In this document: positions 8,127 through 15,599 of the stretch, piece by piece
How the letters are laid out: every line of letters starts with the position of its first letter
Position numbering within the stretch: the stretch's first letter is position 1
Assembly: GCA_043746815.1 (NCBI GenBank)
Contig: JAYTQG010000197.1
Span: forward strand, 1 to 18,899
From: JAYTQG01 sp043746815
Lineage (GTDB): Bacteria > Actinomycetota > Thermoleophilia > Miltoncostaeales > Miltoncostaeaceae
Length of the DNA: 18,899 nt
Reading direction: 5' to 3'
Translations under genes and position numbers: made by a program
The notes under the pieces: generated by a model
Databases searched by the model: none
The model's input: the letters and a program-made list of their open reading frames with translations, nothing else
Told to the model about the DNA's origin: nothing

Positions 8127-8283
8127 CGAGTTCTGCTCCGTTCGACGGTCGTCTGGCCGCATTCACCACCGATGTGGAGACTGCGTTGGGGCAGCGTGGG
8201 TACCTTCATTTGCGCCCATTCCGGGGGCCTCGATCCTGCTCGCCAACATGATGCTGCGATGGTGGGCCCCACGCTCGTTAGAG

Positions 8284-8305
8284 GGCTCCAACTCCAAGGG
8301 GAGCC
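8284..8305 (-). other. Hairpin in the methyltransferase mRNA leader
   Basis: GGCTCC and GGAGCC form a 6-bp stem around a ten-base loop, shortly after the predicted transcription start. I cannot match it to a known riboswitch class. Confidence 0.35.
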
Positions 8306-8329
8306 GGAGGACCGCTCGTATCAAACGGA

Positions 8330-8358
8330 TGAATAACACCTCGTCGGCGGGGGGTCAA
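8330..8358 (-). promoter_or_regulatory. Promoter of the methyltransferase gene
   Basis: On the minus strand, TTGACC (8358-8353) is followed by exactly 17 bases and TATTCA (8335-8330). It lies just past the stop of the NrtS-like gene and would start a transcript near 8323, leaving about 197 nt before the methyltransferase ATG at 8126. Confidence 0.5.
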
Positions 8359-8390
8359 CCTGGCCGATCGGCGGTCGGTTGGTCGAACTG

Positions 8391-8717
8391 TTAGTTCCGT
8401 TGGCGCACGGCGGCAAGTGCGGAGAAGGTCGCGACTGCGAATGGAACCATGTAGGTCAGCGCGACCTTTGCGAGGAGAAGGCCTCCGTGATTGCCGCCCA
8501 GCACGTTGTCGAGCTGATTGATTCCGAACAACACCGTGCCGACAACTGCCGCAATTTTGGTGGAACGAAGGAGCGTAGACCTGCGCAGAAGGGCGTGGCG
8601 AAGGCACAACGGCTGGCCGCTCACCAGATAGACCGAGCCCGCGACCTCGTGGCCGCCGGTACCGCAATGGGGGCCGTTCGCGGCGTTGGGCGTTTCCGGT
8701 CGTGTGCGTGGCGACAT
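8391..8717 (-). CDS. NrtS-like nitrate/nitrite transporter, small two-helix membrane protein
   Basis: NrtS proteins are small (roughly 70-100 aa), two-helix membrane proteins first described in marine cyanobacteria as nitrate/nitrite transporters. The C-terminal 60 residues show the family pattern: a basic stretch, helix one AAVVGTVLFGINQLDNVL, a short loop with GG, and helix two LLLAKVALTYMVPFAVATFSAL, ending in VRQRN. The first 30-odd residues from the ATG at 8717 do not look like the family. A GTG at 8624 would give a 77-aa protein of usual size, and no ribosome binding site decides between them. The gene is divergent from the beta-helix protein, 77 bp from its chosen start. The nearest same-strand gene is the methyltransferase, which has its own promoter. 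The family match rests on pattern, not alignment. Confidence 0.7.
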   Translation of the reverse strand: MSPRTRPETPNAANGPHCGTGGHEVAGSVYLVSGQPLCLRHALLRRSTLLRSTKIAAVVGTVLFGINQLDNVLGGNHGGLLLAKVALTYMVPFAVATFSALAAVRQRN

Positions 8718-8759
8718 CAGCCCGGGAGCGTATCGATTGGCGGCCGGGTGTCAGGAACC

Positions 8760-8788
8760 TTGAGGGAGGGCCACCATCGACCGATCTC
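8760..8788 (+). promoter_or_regulatory. Possible promoter of the beta-helix surface protein
   Basis: TTGAGG (8760-8765), 17 bases, then GATCTC (8783-8788), six bases before the ATG at 8795. The geometry matches the clearer promoter at 5320-5348 but the -10 is poor. Confidence 0.25.
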
Positions 8789-8794
8789 ATCGGT

Positions 8795-11341
8795 ATGACG
8801 CGTCATTCGCACCGTCGCCGTGGGGACATCTACGCGAGCGTCGTGGCAGCACTCGTTGCCCTGTCTGCGCACGTTGCGGCGGCTGCTCCGACCTGCACGA
8901 CCCTCTGCTACGTCGACCCCGGAGGCAACGACGCCCTCAATACCGGCTCGTCGCCCGCCTCGCCCCTTCAGTCGATTCCGGCGGCACTGGCCCAGACGTC
9001 AAGCGCTGGCACCGTCGTGCTCGCCCCAGGGGTGTACGCCAGCCACAACATCGTGACGAAGCCCGTGGCGCTTGTGGGTGCTGGCCCATCAACAATTCTT
9101 CGCTACACCCCGGGCCCGACACCCGGAATTTACGCTGGCGGGATCGTCGAGCTACAGGGCACGGCGTCGGGTTCCAGCGTTCGCGACCTGCGGATTGAGC
9201 CCGTCGGTGTATCAGGCGTCTTGGTTCCTGGCACCGAGTCGGTCACAGGACTCAACCTCACACGCGTGCAGGTGGTCGGAAACGGAGGCACGGTTGACTT
9301 GAACGATTCCGGCCTGACCGTCGGCTTCTCCGCGTCCCTCGCGAACCTCGCGGTGACGTCAAGTCAATTTGACCGGACTCACTACGGCTGGTATCTCGGC
9401 AAGGCGATGGTGGCCGGGGACTCGAGTTCTGTGACCAACGTAAGCGTCACGGGGACCTCGTTCATCGGCAACCGCAACAAGGGGATTTACGCGGAGAAGT
9501 TGAGTGACGCGACGCTGACCGACCTTGACGTTCGCGATAACGGCTTCCCCTATGCGAGCACGATGGGCGCGGTCACCGGTGCGCATGGGGCGGGCATCGA
9601 CATCAACCTCAAGAACGGTTCGTACCAGAACATTTTGATCCAGAACTCACATTTTGTCGGAAACGGGTTGGGCACCCCTGAGGGTGCAGCGATCATGTTG
9701 AAAGAGCGCGGTGAGCGCAGCATCTACGTGGGTCTGCCCGGGCACTTGGATGGAGTGCAGGTCCTTCGGAACGTCATCACGGGCAACGAGCGTGGAGTGC
9801 GCCTGGGTGAGCCGAACTCGATCAACGCGGCGCCAGCAGCGGTGGCCTACAACGTGGGTCCAACCAACGCGACCATCCGCTTCAACCAGATCACCAACAA
9901 CCTGCCGACGTTCAACCGAGCGACGTACCCAACGGGTGCATTCAGCGTCGATCCGTCGGTTGCGGGTGCTGTCATCGATCAGACGCTCTCGCCCACGACA
10001 CACGTCAATCGAAATGCGTTCGTCGGAAATCCATACGGGATCGTCAACGTCCCGCACCCGCTGTATGCCGGTGCAAACAACGTCGTCGACGGTCGCTGCA
10101 ACTGGTGGGGCGACTCGCGTGGCCCGCTCAGTTCGACCACTGGGTCGACTGGCGTCCGGGTTTCGCCAGAGGTTGACGTTCCGGAGATCCTGTTCAGCGC
10201 ACTCCTCACCGGCCCCTGTGCCGACCACCCGACGGTCCAGCTGCAGATCTCGAAGCACGCGAGCGTCGCGACGGTGCTTCCGGGCGGGCATCTTGGATAC
10301 ACGATTCACGTCGTCAATCCATCCGATGTACGTCTCTATGGCGTCCTCGTCGCCGATGACCTGCCCACCGACCTCTCCATGGTCGCGGGCAGCGCAACCC
10401 TCCGCGGTGCCTCGATCACGCCGATGCTGAGTGGTGCGACGGCGACGTTCCAGCTCCCGTCAATCGCCCCAGGTGAGGCCATTGACCTTGCTTACGAGGT
10501 GAATGTCGCCGCCAGCGCGGGTGCGGGCGCGGCGGTCAATCGCGCGCGGGTCGCCGGACCGGATGGCATCACGGGAGGGCCAAGCGCGGCACCTGTCTCC
10601 ATCGCGCTTCCAAGCAGAATTTGTGGCCGGGTCTGGGACGACCGAGTTGGCGACGGGCGGCGTCGCGGGACCTCCCTTGGCGGGGTTACCGTGCACGTCA
10701 TTGCTGCCGACGGACGGGACGTCGCTGCCGCCACCTCGGGCAGCGACGGCACGTACTGCGCTGGCAACCTCTTCGCTGGCGCCTACTCGATTCGTTTGGA
10801 CGTTCCGGTTGGATACCGCGTGGCCCGCCCAGGGTTGGGCAATCGGATCGACGTGGCGGGGGCCTCCGCACCCTTCGCGGTCGCGACTGGCATCACGTTC
10901 AACAACGTTGACGCCGGGCTCGTTCGGTCGTCGCTTCGCGTGCCCCGCGGCGCGGCCGCTCTGAGAATTAGCATCACCGGCCCCCGGCGAGTCACGGCAG
11001 GCGCGAGGGCCACATACGTCATCCTCGTCCGCAACGCGGGTCGCTCGGGTGTCAGCAGCGTTCGCGTTGCCAGCGTCCTCGCACCGGGAACGACGTTCGT
11101 GCGTGCGAGCGCGCCAGGGACGCGGACGAGCCTCTCGTCAGGTCGACCGACCTGGTTGTTCGGCAGCCTCCAGCGGGGCGCTACGCGGAGCATCGTCGTC
11201 ACGGTGCGCCTCGCGCGTGGGGCGACTCGGAGCCTCACGAGCCGAGCTGAAGCGAACGCGCGAAATGCAGTTCTGGTTCGGGCAGCGGCACGGACCTTCG
11301 TCGTTCCGATCAGCCAAGTCTTACCCGCGGTCACCGGTTAG
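8795..11341 (+). CDS. Secreted beta-helix protein with DUF11-like and SdrD B-like repeats
   Basis: An 848-aa exported protein. The ATG at 8795 is chosen over a GTG at 8702 because it directly begins a signal peptide: MTRHSHRRR, a hydrophobic stretch, then AHVAAAAP. Residues about 25-470 form a right-handed parallel beta-helix, opening with CYVDPGGNDALNTGSSPASPLQSI and VVLAPGVYASHNI, followed by many short turns of the form NVxxTxFxxNxxKGIY. Residues about 481-600 are a DUF11-type beta-sandwich (HLGYTIHVVNPSD, VLVADDLP). Residues about 606-713 resemble an SdrD B-like domain (ICGRVWDDRVGDGRR, SGSDGTYCAGNLFAGAYSI). Residues about 720-848 are a second DUF11-like domain (ARATYVILVRNAGRS). Such domains usually make surface stalks. 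No LPXTG motif or C-terminal membrane helix is present, so it may be released or held non-covalently. The ligand, perhaps a polysaccharide, is unknown. Confidence 0.85.
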   Translation: MTRHSHRRRGDIYASVVAALVALSAHVAAAAPTCTTLCYVDPGGNDALNTGSSPASPLQSIPAALAQTSSAGTVVLAPGVYASHNIVTKPVALVGAGPSTILRYTPGPTPGIYAGGIVELQGTASGSSVRDLRIEPVGVSGVLVPGTESVTGLNLTRVQVVGNGGTVDLNDSGLTVGFSASLANLAVTSSQFDRTHYGWYLGKAMVAGDSSSVTNVSVTGTSFIGNRNKGIYAEKLSDATLTDLDVRDNGFPYASTMGAVTGAHGAGIDINLKNGSYQNILIQNSHFVGNGLGTPEGAAIMLKERGERSIYVGLPGHLDGVQVLRNVITGNERGVRLGEPNSINAAPAAVAYNVGPTNATIRFNQITNNLPTFNRATYPTGAFSVDPSVAGAVIDQTLSPTTHVNRNAFVGNPYGIVNVPHPLYAGANNVVDGRCNWWGDSRGPLSSTTGSTGVRVSPEVDVPEILFSALLTGPCADHPTVQLQISKHASVATVLPGGHLGYTIHVVNPSDVRLYGVLVADDLPTDLSMVAGSATLRGASITPMLSGATATFQLPSIAPGEAIDLAYEVNVAASAGAGAAVNRARVAGPDGITGGPSAAPVSIALPSRICGRVWDDRVGDGRRRGTSLGGVTVHVIAADGRDVAAATSGSDGTYCAGNLFAGAYSIRLDVPVGYRVARPGLGNRIDVAGASAPFAVATGITFNNVDAGLVRSSLRVPRGAAALRISITGPRRVTAGARATYVILVRNAGRSGVSSVRVASVLAPGTTFVRASAPGTRTSLSSGRPTWLFGSLQRGATRSIVVTVRLARGATRSLTSRAEANARNAVLVRAAARTFVVPISQVLPAVTG

Positions 11342-11434
11342 TCGGGCCGCACCACGAGCCCCGCAAGGGCGCCCGAATCAGTCCGATCGGATCCACGTCG
11401 GATCGGTCGCTGGGGGCGGCGTCCCGTAGGGCTG

Positions 11435-11941
11435 GTGGTTCAGTCCTCCGCGGCGCATGATGCCGGGTGTGATTCCGTTCTCCGATCCTTCTACGCCCGC
11501 CTTGACCGCGGCGTGATACCAGCAGTCCTCATTGCTCATGCCGTCGCCACCTGCGCGATGGCGGGAATTCTGCTCTTCGTCCAGGTCGTCGCGTACCCGC
11601 TGTTCGGGCACGTTCCAGAGGAGGCGCTCCCAGGCTACGAGGATGCACACGCGAACCGGACGTCACTGGTGGTGGGTCCTCTGATGGCCGTCGAGGCGCT
11701 CACCGCGATTGTGCTGGTCGTCGATCCCCCGGCGAACATCGGCCGGGGACTGCCAACGCTCGGGCTGGTGCTCCTGCTCGTGGTGTGGGCATCAACGGCA
11801 TGTATTCAGGTGCCGATCCACCGCGCGATCTCACGCGGCGGCGGTCCTCGGACAGCGCGGGCACTTGTCGTGCGCAACTGGCCCCGGACCGTCGCCTGGG
11901 TCGCGCGAGCTGGAGTCGTCGCCGCGATGCTCTCGGGGTAG
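11435..11941 (+). CDS. Four-helix integral membrane protein, uncharacterised
   Basis: The 168-aa product shows four hydrophobic segments: about 28-52 (IPAVLIAHAVATCAMAGILL), 77-97 (TSLVVGPLMAVEALTAIVLV), 104-125 (LPTLGLVLLLVVWASTACIQ) and 153-167. Features such as FVQVVAYPLFGHVP, YEDAHANRTSLVVGPLM, QVPIHRAISRGG and VRNWPRTVAWVARA recur in a family of small actinobacterial membrane proteins that I know only as hypothetical and that look distantly like DUF1772. The His, Glu and Arg residues inside or beside the helices could bind a cofactor, which is a guess. The start is uncertain: GTG at 11435, or GTG at 11513 just before the first helix, neither with a Shine-Dalgarno. It ends seven bases from the stop of the convergent gene at 11949. 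Confidence 0.7.
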   Translation: MVQSSAAHDAGCDSVLRSFYARLDRGVIPAVLIAHAVATCAMAGILLFVQVVAYPLFGHVPEEALPGYEDAHANRTSLVVGPLMAVEALTAIVLVVDPPANIGRGLPTLGLVLLLVVWASTACIQVPIHRAISRGGGPRTARALVVRNWPRTVAWVARAGVVAAMLSG

Positions 11942-11948
11942 CGCCGGG

Positions 11949-13010
11949 TCAGCCCTGTGGGGTTGGAACCAACCCAGCCAGAAACGCGCCAAATTCCTTC
12001 TTGGGCTGCTCGATCAGGCCCCAGTCCCAATGGTCGTATGGCTTCGCGATGCCAAGGCCCCAGTGGAATCCGCGCAGGTTCGGCAGCGCCTCGGCATACG
12101 GGTCACTCCCGGCGACCCCGATGACGTAGGTGGCCTCGGAGGAGAGTCGCAGCGGATTGATCCTCCGGATCGGTTTGCGTCCCGGTCCGACGACCAGATA
12201 CCGGGACCCAGTTACCTGTGTGGCGAACGGCACCATTGGTGGTGCCTCCTCCGCGGTCGCTGGAGCAAGGTTCTTGGGCCGTTCGTCGCGGACCGACGTA
12301 CCGACTGAGATCGTCGTTTTGCCAAAGTCCTGCTGACTCACCCAGACACTGCCAGCAATGGCGCCGGGAGGGAGGAGCACCGGGACGTCCTCTTGCGTAT
12401 GCGCGACGAGGTCGAACCGCCGCAGCCAAACCTCCGTGTACACCTTGCCCCGACGGCTCGCGGCCGGAGAGAACGGGACCTCGACCACGCTGCGATTCAC
12501 CCTGAAGGTGTTGTAGTAGTGATTGTCGTTCGGCACCGGCAACAGCCAGCTAAACGTTCCGGTGTCGGTGTCCAGGGCCACAACCTGGTCACGGCCAGCC
12601 GGGCGCCGACTTTTTCCCCGCGCCTCGGCGATGTCGGCGGGGTTATCGGCATACACCTCGAACCGCCCGGCGACGACGGCGTTGGTCAGTCCCTCGCATC
12701 CGCCTGGTCGCCACTGACGATCGGTTGAGCGTGTCGTGAATGACCAACCGGGGCGGACCGCGCTCGTCAGCTTTGGAAGCGCGGCGCTTTCGGCCGCCAG
12801 CAGGAAGCCAGCCGGGCGGGCGGGCGTTGACAGGATTCCGAGCACACCCATTGGGAACTGCTTCGCCAGGTTGGGCGCCTGGTCAACCCGGGCCTGTTGG
12901 GGGCTTGTCGGGTGGTCACTCCAGGCCGGGTTGAGGGCAATGGGGTCGGTCACAGCCGAGCCGGCGGCGGCTCCCATCAAGAGGAGGGCCACTGGGCGAA
13001 GTGGGCTCAT
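11949..13010 (-). CDS. Exported protein of unknown function, last gene of the haloperoxidase cluster
   Basis: I do not recognise this 353-aa protein. It begins with a signal-peptide-like sequence (MSPLRPVALLLMGAAAGSAV). The mature part is rich in Trp, Pro and beta-type sequence, with segments such as WSFTTRSTDRQW, FSWLLPVPNDNHYYNTFRV and the aromatic C-terminal stretch GFHWGLGIAKPYDHWDWGL. No membrane anchor, metal motif or hydrolase signature is visible. Its ATG overlaps the TGA stop of the haloperoxidase gene (ATGA), which implies translational coupling and a shared job outside the membrane, perhaps as a partner or substrate-handling protein of that enzyme. The strong clue is the coupling; the function is open. 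Confidence 0.75.
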   Translation of the reverse strand: MSPLRPVALLLMGAAAGSAVTDPIALNPAWSDHPTSPQQARVDQAPNLAKQFPMGVLGILSTPARPAGFLLAAESAALPKLTSAVRPGWSFTTRSTDRQWRPGGCEGLTNAVVAGRFEVYADNPADIAEARGKSRRPAGRDQVVALDTDTGTFSWLLPVPNDNHYYNTFRVNRSVVEVPFSPAASRRGKVYTEVWLRRFDLVAHTQEDVPVLLPPGAIAGSVWVSQQDFGKTTISVGTSVRDERPKNLAPATAEEAPPMVPFATQVTGSRYLVVGPGRKPIRRINPLRLSSEATYVIGVAGSDPYAEALPNLRGFHWGLGIAKPYDHWDWGLIEQPKKEFGAFLAGLVPTPQG

Positions 13011-14119
13011 CGGCGTGTCTCCAGTGATGTCAGAGCAAGGCGTATGACGACTGCCGTTCCGACCGAGCGCCCCAGCGCAAAGCCAGCAGAGTTGTCAAGT
13101 GGGAAATGGATGCCCGCGTAGAGGCGGCTGTCACGGGCCTCGGCGGCGTCACGTTTCCAGACCGCTGTCTTAGACGGAACCACGGCGCTGAGGATCTCCG
13201 CGGCAGCTGCCGAGACCGTGCTGTGGCCGCTGACATAGGCGGGGAACGGAGGGTTCTTCATGGCAAGGGGCAACGACGGGTCGACCATGCTCGGGCGGGC
13301 GGTCCACCAGCGGTACTTCACCTTCCAGCATTCATCGAACGCGTCGGAGAGCCCCTGCGCAAGGGCCGCCTGCGCGCTGGCATAGGCCGCATCTCTCATC
13401 CCGAGACTGGAGCCCGCCTCCGCGAACAAACGGTCTTGCCAGATGCCCGAGGGCGTATGCGTCCCGGGAACGCCAGCCCAAAAGTCGATGATTCGGCTCC
13501 AGTTGGCGTCCCGCCGAGCGACGGCCGCATGGACGGCCGCGAGTTGCTCGCGGTAGGTCGGCGAGCCAAAGGTCGGCGGGGAAGGAACCGAAAACGTTAT
13601 CCCCTCGATCACCCATCGTCGCCAGGTGCCCGCCGTTGGGTTGGCTGGCGTCCCGGGGAGCGCTCGAACCCAGTGGCCCGCGCCCTTCGGTGCCCTGCGC
13701 CAAGCACGGGCAGGATCGTCAGCGGCGCGGCCGTCACGTGCCAGTCGACGCTTGAGCGCGACGACGACGGCAACTGCCTCTGGCGCGATCGTCTGGTCTG
13801 CCGCGAGACGTGTGGGAGCGTCCCGGTCGATGCCGGTGCCTGGGCCAGGGAAGATGAGATGCAGTACCTGCCGGGTCGCTTCTCCCGCCTGCGTCGAGCT
13901 CCGCGTTCCCTGAAGCGCGTCGCGGTAGGCCGTCGCTGCGTATGCGTAGATCCGGGCAGCGTCCGGCGGGCCTGGCTTTGCTGCCGAGACAAGGGTCTCA
14001 GTCAGCTCCAACCATTGGCGCGAGGGCGGGGGTGCGGCTGCGCTCGCCCCTCCGGGGCCTGCGAGCAGCAGACAGACGCCCGCGAGATGCCGAAGTCGTA
14101 GCGGTGAGGTGAGAAACAC
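13007..14119 (-). CDS. Exported vanadium-dependent haloperoxidase / PAP2-superfamily enzyme
   Basis: The product (370 aa from GTG 14119) carries the full PAP2/vanadium haloperoxidase active site: KYRWWTARP (K268, R275, P276; K-x6-RP), YVSGHST (S297, G298, H299) and SRLYAGIHFPLD (R332, H338, D342; SR-x5-H-x3-D). In this superfamily the site binds vanadate and oxidises halides with peroxide, or binds phosphate and acts as an acid phosphatase. The two cannot be told apart here, although the about 260-residue helical region before the motifs resembles bacterial haloperoxidase homologues more than short PAP2 phosphatases. The GTG at 14119 is preferred to an upstream frame opening because it follows AGGGGG at good distance and begins a signal peptide (LRLRHLAGVCLLLAGPGGASAA). 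It starts five bases after the DUF3105 stop and overlaps the next gene by ATGA. Confidence 0.88.
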   Translation of the reverse strand: MFLTSPLRLRHLAGVCLLLAGPGGASAAAPPPSRQWLELTETLVSAAKPGPPDAARIYAYAATAYRDALQGTRSSTQAGEATRQVLHLIFPGPGTGIDRDAPTRLAADQTIAPEAVAVVVALKRRLARDGRAADDPARAWRRAPKGAGHWVRALPGTPANPTAGTWRRWVIEGITFSVPSPPTFGSPTYREQLAAVHAAVARRDANWSRIIDFWAGVPGTHTPSGIWQDRLFAEAGSSLGMRDAAYASAQAALAQGLSDAFDECWKVKYRWWTARPSMVDPSLPLAMKNPPFPAYVSGHSTVSAAAAEILSAVVPSKTAVWKRDAAEARDSRLYAGIHFPLDNSAGFALGRSVGTAVVIRLALTSLETRR

Positions 14120-14124
14120 GAGCG

Positions 14125-14850
14125 CTACCCCCTGCCAAGTAGGGCGGACGTGAGATCCGGGGCAAGCGGCTGCGGGAGTCCTGGAGCAGTTGCGTTCGCG
14201 TTGATCGCGCTCGCTCCCTCGGGTCCGGTCCCTCGGTAGGCGTCGCGAAACGCCTTGATTGCGGGGAGGCTTTTGGCTGGAGCGAATGGTTTGCACGAAA
14301 TCCACCGCTGCCAGCTTGTCGCGACTACAGCGTTCTTCGGAAAGCTGGGCGAACGGTCGGGAACGACGAGGATGAATGCCGCGTGGTCTGCCCAGAATTG
14401 GCGGAGCGCAGTGAGTCGAGGTCCGGTCACCTTCGCGCCGTAGTGGATGACGACCGCGCCATGTTCGAGGTCGTGAACCTGGTAGCCGTAGGGCACCGGC
14501 TGGTTGTAAAAGCCGTAGTCCGCCCAGACGGGGAAGTGCAGGCCGTTTGTCGGGACGCTGGAGAGCGACCAGGTCAACGCACCAGGAGAATGAAGGTTTC
14601 CGTTCACGTTTGCGTAGGCGACCCCGTTCGCCTCAGCAGGGAATGACCGTGTCGTGCAGCCGGCGCGCCCTGCCGCCGCCTGGATGGCCGCATCGATTTG
14701 TGGTGCGGTACCCAAGCCGCTGCCGACCGTTGACCCGCGTGCCGTGTAGGTCGCGTCGGTGTCACTTGCCTGGGCGACGGCCCCGCCCGCGAACAGCGCG
14801 ATGACGCCGAGGGCGGCAATGTGGCGAGGGGAGAGGTGGCGAATGCACAT
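14125..14850 (-). CDS. Exported DUF3105 protein
   Basis: The 241-aa product has an N-terminal signal sequence or anchor (SPRHIAALGVIALFAGGAVAQA) and the DUF3105 core. That core has a Pro-x-x-Gly-x-His stretch at about 100-105 (PTNGLHFPVWADYGFYNQP) and the signature VHDLEHGAVVIHY at 125-137, followed by ILVVPDRSP. The conserved His and Glu residues look like a metal or active site, but I know of no established biochemical role for DUF3105. Two Cys (about 65 and 186) could form a disulphide outside the membrane. The ATG at 14850 begins the signal sequence, and no good ribosome binding site precedes it; a TTG at 14880 opens the same frame. The gene lies seven bases after the 43-aa protein and five before the haloperoxidase. 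Confidence 0.82.
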   Translation of the reverse strand: MCIRHLSPRHIAALGVIALFAGGAVAQASDTDATYTARGSTVGSGLGTAPQIDAAIQAAAGRAGCTTRSFPAEANGVAYANVNGNLHSPGALTWSLSSVPTNGLHFPVWADYGFYNQPVPYGYQVHDLEHGAVVIHYGAKVTGPRLTALRQFWADHAAFILVVPDRSPSFPKNAVVATSWQRWISCKPFAPAKSLPAIKAFRDAYRGTGPEGASAINANATAPGLPQPLAPDLTSALLGRG

Positions 14851-14857
14851 GGGAGGG

Positions 14858-14989
14858 TTAGCGTACGTACCAGCGCACAAGATCGCCCTGATCGGTGTTC
14901 AGGCCTAACGGGACGACCACCATGGTGATGACCACGCCGCTACCCCCGAGCAGTCGTACCGCAAGTCGCCGTCGGCCGATGGTCGACAA
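14858..14989 (-). CDS. 43-aa single-helix membrane protein, TTG start
   Basis: This small gene is easy to miss because it starts with TTG. GGAG lies seven bases before the TTG, an ideal spacing. The product begins MSTIGRRRLAVRLL, has one hydrophobic segment of about 20 residues (GGSGVVITMVVVPLGL) and ends with the polar tail NTDQGDLVRWYVR. The three arginines ahead of the helix predict N-in, C-out topology. It sits 26 bases after the four-helix protein gene and seven bases before DUF3105, so it belongs to the same transcript. I know no family for it. It may be a small subunit that holds or modulates the neighbouring exported proteins. Confidence 0.6.
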   Translation of the reverse strand: MSTIGRRRLAVRLLGGSGVVITMVVVPLGLNTDQGDLVRWYVR

Positions 14990-15015
14990 ACATCGACTCC
15001 GGGCGGGTCGACGGA

Positions 15016-15447
15016 CTACCGACTCCCAGCGCGACCTCGAAACACCCGGATGGCGGTGAGAATTCCCTGGGCAAGTCCGAAGACGGTCATCGTCGCGAGG
15101 AGCGAGCCGACCAGGAGGAATACCGCGCCAACAGGCCACATATTTGCGACAACGTGGACCTGACTCGCGTCGATCGCGAAGCACGCTGTCATGGTTGCGG
15201 GCACGACCAAGATTGGAAGCGATGAGAACGGGCGGACAATCATCGCGCCGACGATGAGCGCCACCTGCACCAGGACAAGACCCGCGATGTGCCATGTCTC
15301 CGGGTTGGTCGGATGCCATCCCAGCCAGCCGAAGTAGTTGACTGCTGTGCCGATCGCGAGCGCGTCGACGACAAGCACGCTTCGCCAAATGTTGTTGCCC
15401 CCGGCGTTGGGGCTATGCAGCTGTTTGAAGGTCATCGCCCAATCCAT
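15016..15447 (-). CDS. Four-helix membrane protein, first gene of the haloperoxidase cluster
   Basis: The 143-aa product has four predicted membrane helices: about 21-41 (WRSVLVVDALAIGTAVNYFG), 52-71 (WHIAGLVLVQVALIVGAMIV), 77-96 (LPILVVPATMTACFAIDASQ) and 103-133 (WPVGAVFLLVGSLLATMTVFGLAQ). The C-terminus is short and basic (RVFRGRAGSR). I do not recognise the family. It could start at the ATG at 15447, which directly follows a TGA, or at an ATG four codons later (15435). Neither has a strong ribosome binding site. It leads a run of five same-strand genes with tiny gaps, so it probably supplies the membrane part of that unit. Confidence 0.72.
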   Translation of the reverse strand: MDWAMTFKQLHSPNAGGNNIWRSVLVVDALAIGTAVNYFGWLGWHPTNPETWHIAGLVLVQVALIVGAMIVRPFSSLPILVVPATMTACFAIDASQVHVVANMWPVGAVFLLVGSLLATMTVFGLAQGILTAIRVFRGRAGSR

Positions 15448-15478
15448 TCAACCGAACCCGAGAGCGTCGGCCGCGAAA

Positions 15479-15508
15479 TTCGTACCGCTCCGTCGTTGCC
15501 GGGGTCAG
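15479..15508 (-). promoter_or_regulatory. Possible promoter of the haloperoxidase cluster
   Basis: On the minus strand, CTGACC (15508-15503), 18 bases, then TACGAA (15484-15479), 31 bases upstream of the first gene's ATG. Both hexamers are moderate matches to the housekeeping consensus. Confidence 0.25.
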
Positions 15509-15599
15509 CGGCAGCCATTGGCGTCTGGTTGATCTCCGTGCTGGCCGTCATGGTGTCGCCCTTTGATCGGGAGTTGGTGTTGCAACCCTCTCGCCGGTC

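Noticed and set aside
8249..8335. Match to a known riboswitch in the methyltransferase leader
   Set aside because: By eye I compared SAM, SAH, THF and cobalamin consensus cores and saw none, so no class is assigned.
11390..11412. Inverted repeat CCGATC / GATCGG as a terminator of the beta-helix gene
   Set aside because: The stem is only six bases with a long loop and no T tract, and GATC-rich short repeats are common in this composition.
13106..14101. 331-codon plus-strand frame opposite the haloperoxidase
   Set aside because: The opposite strand carries all three haloperoxidase/PAP2 motifs, so this frame is a shadow.
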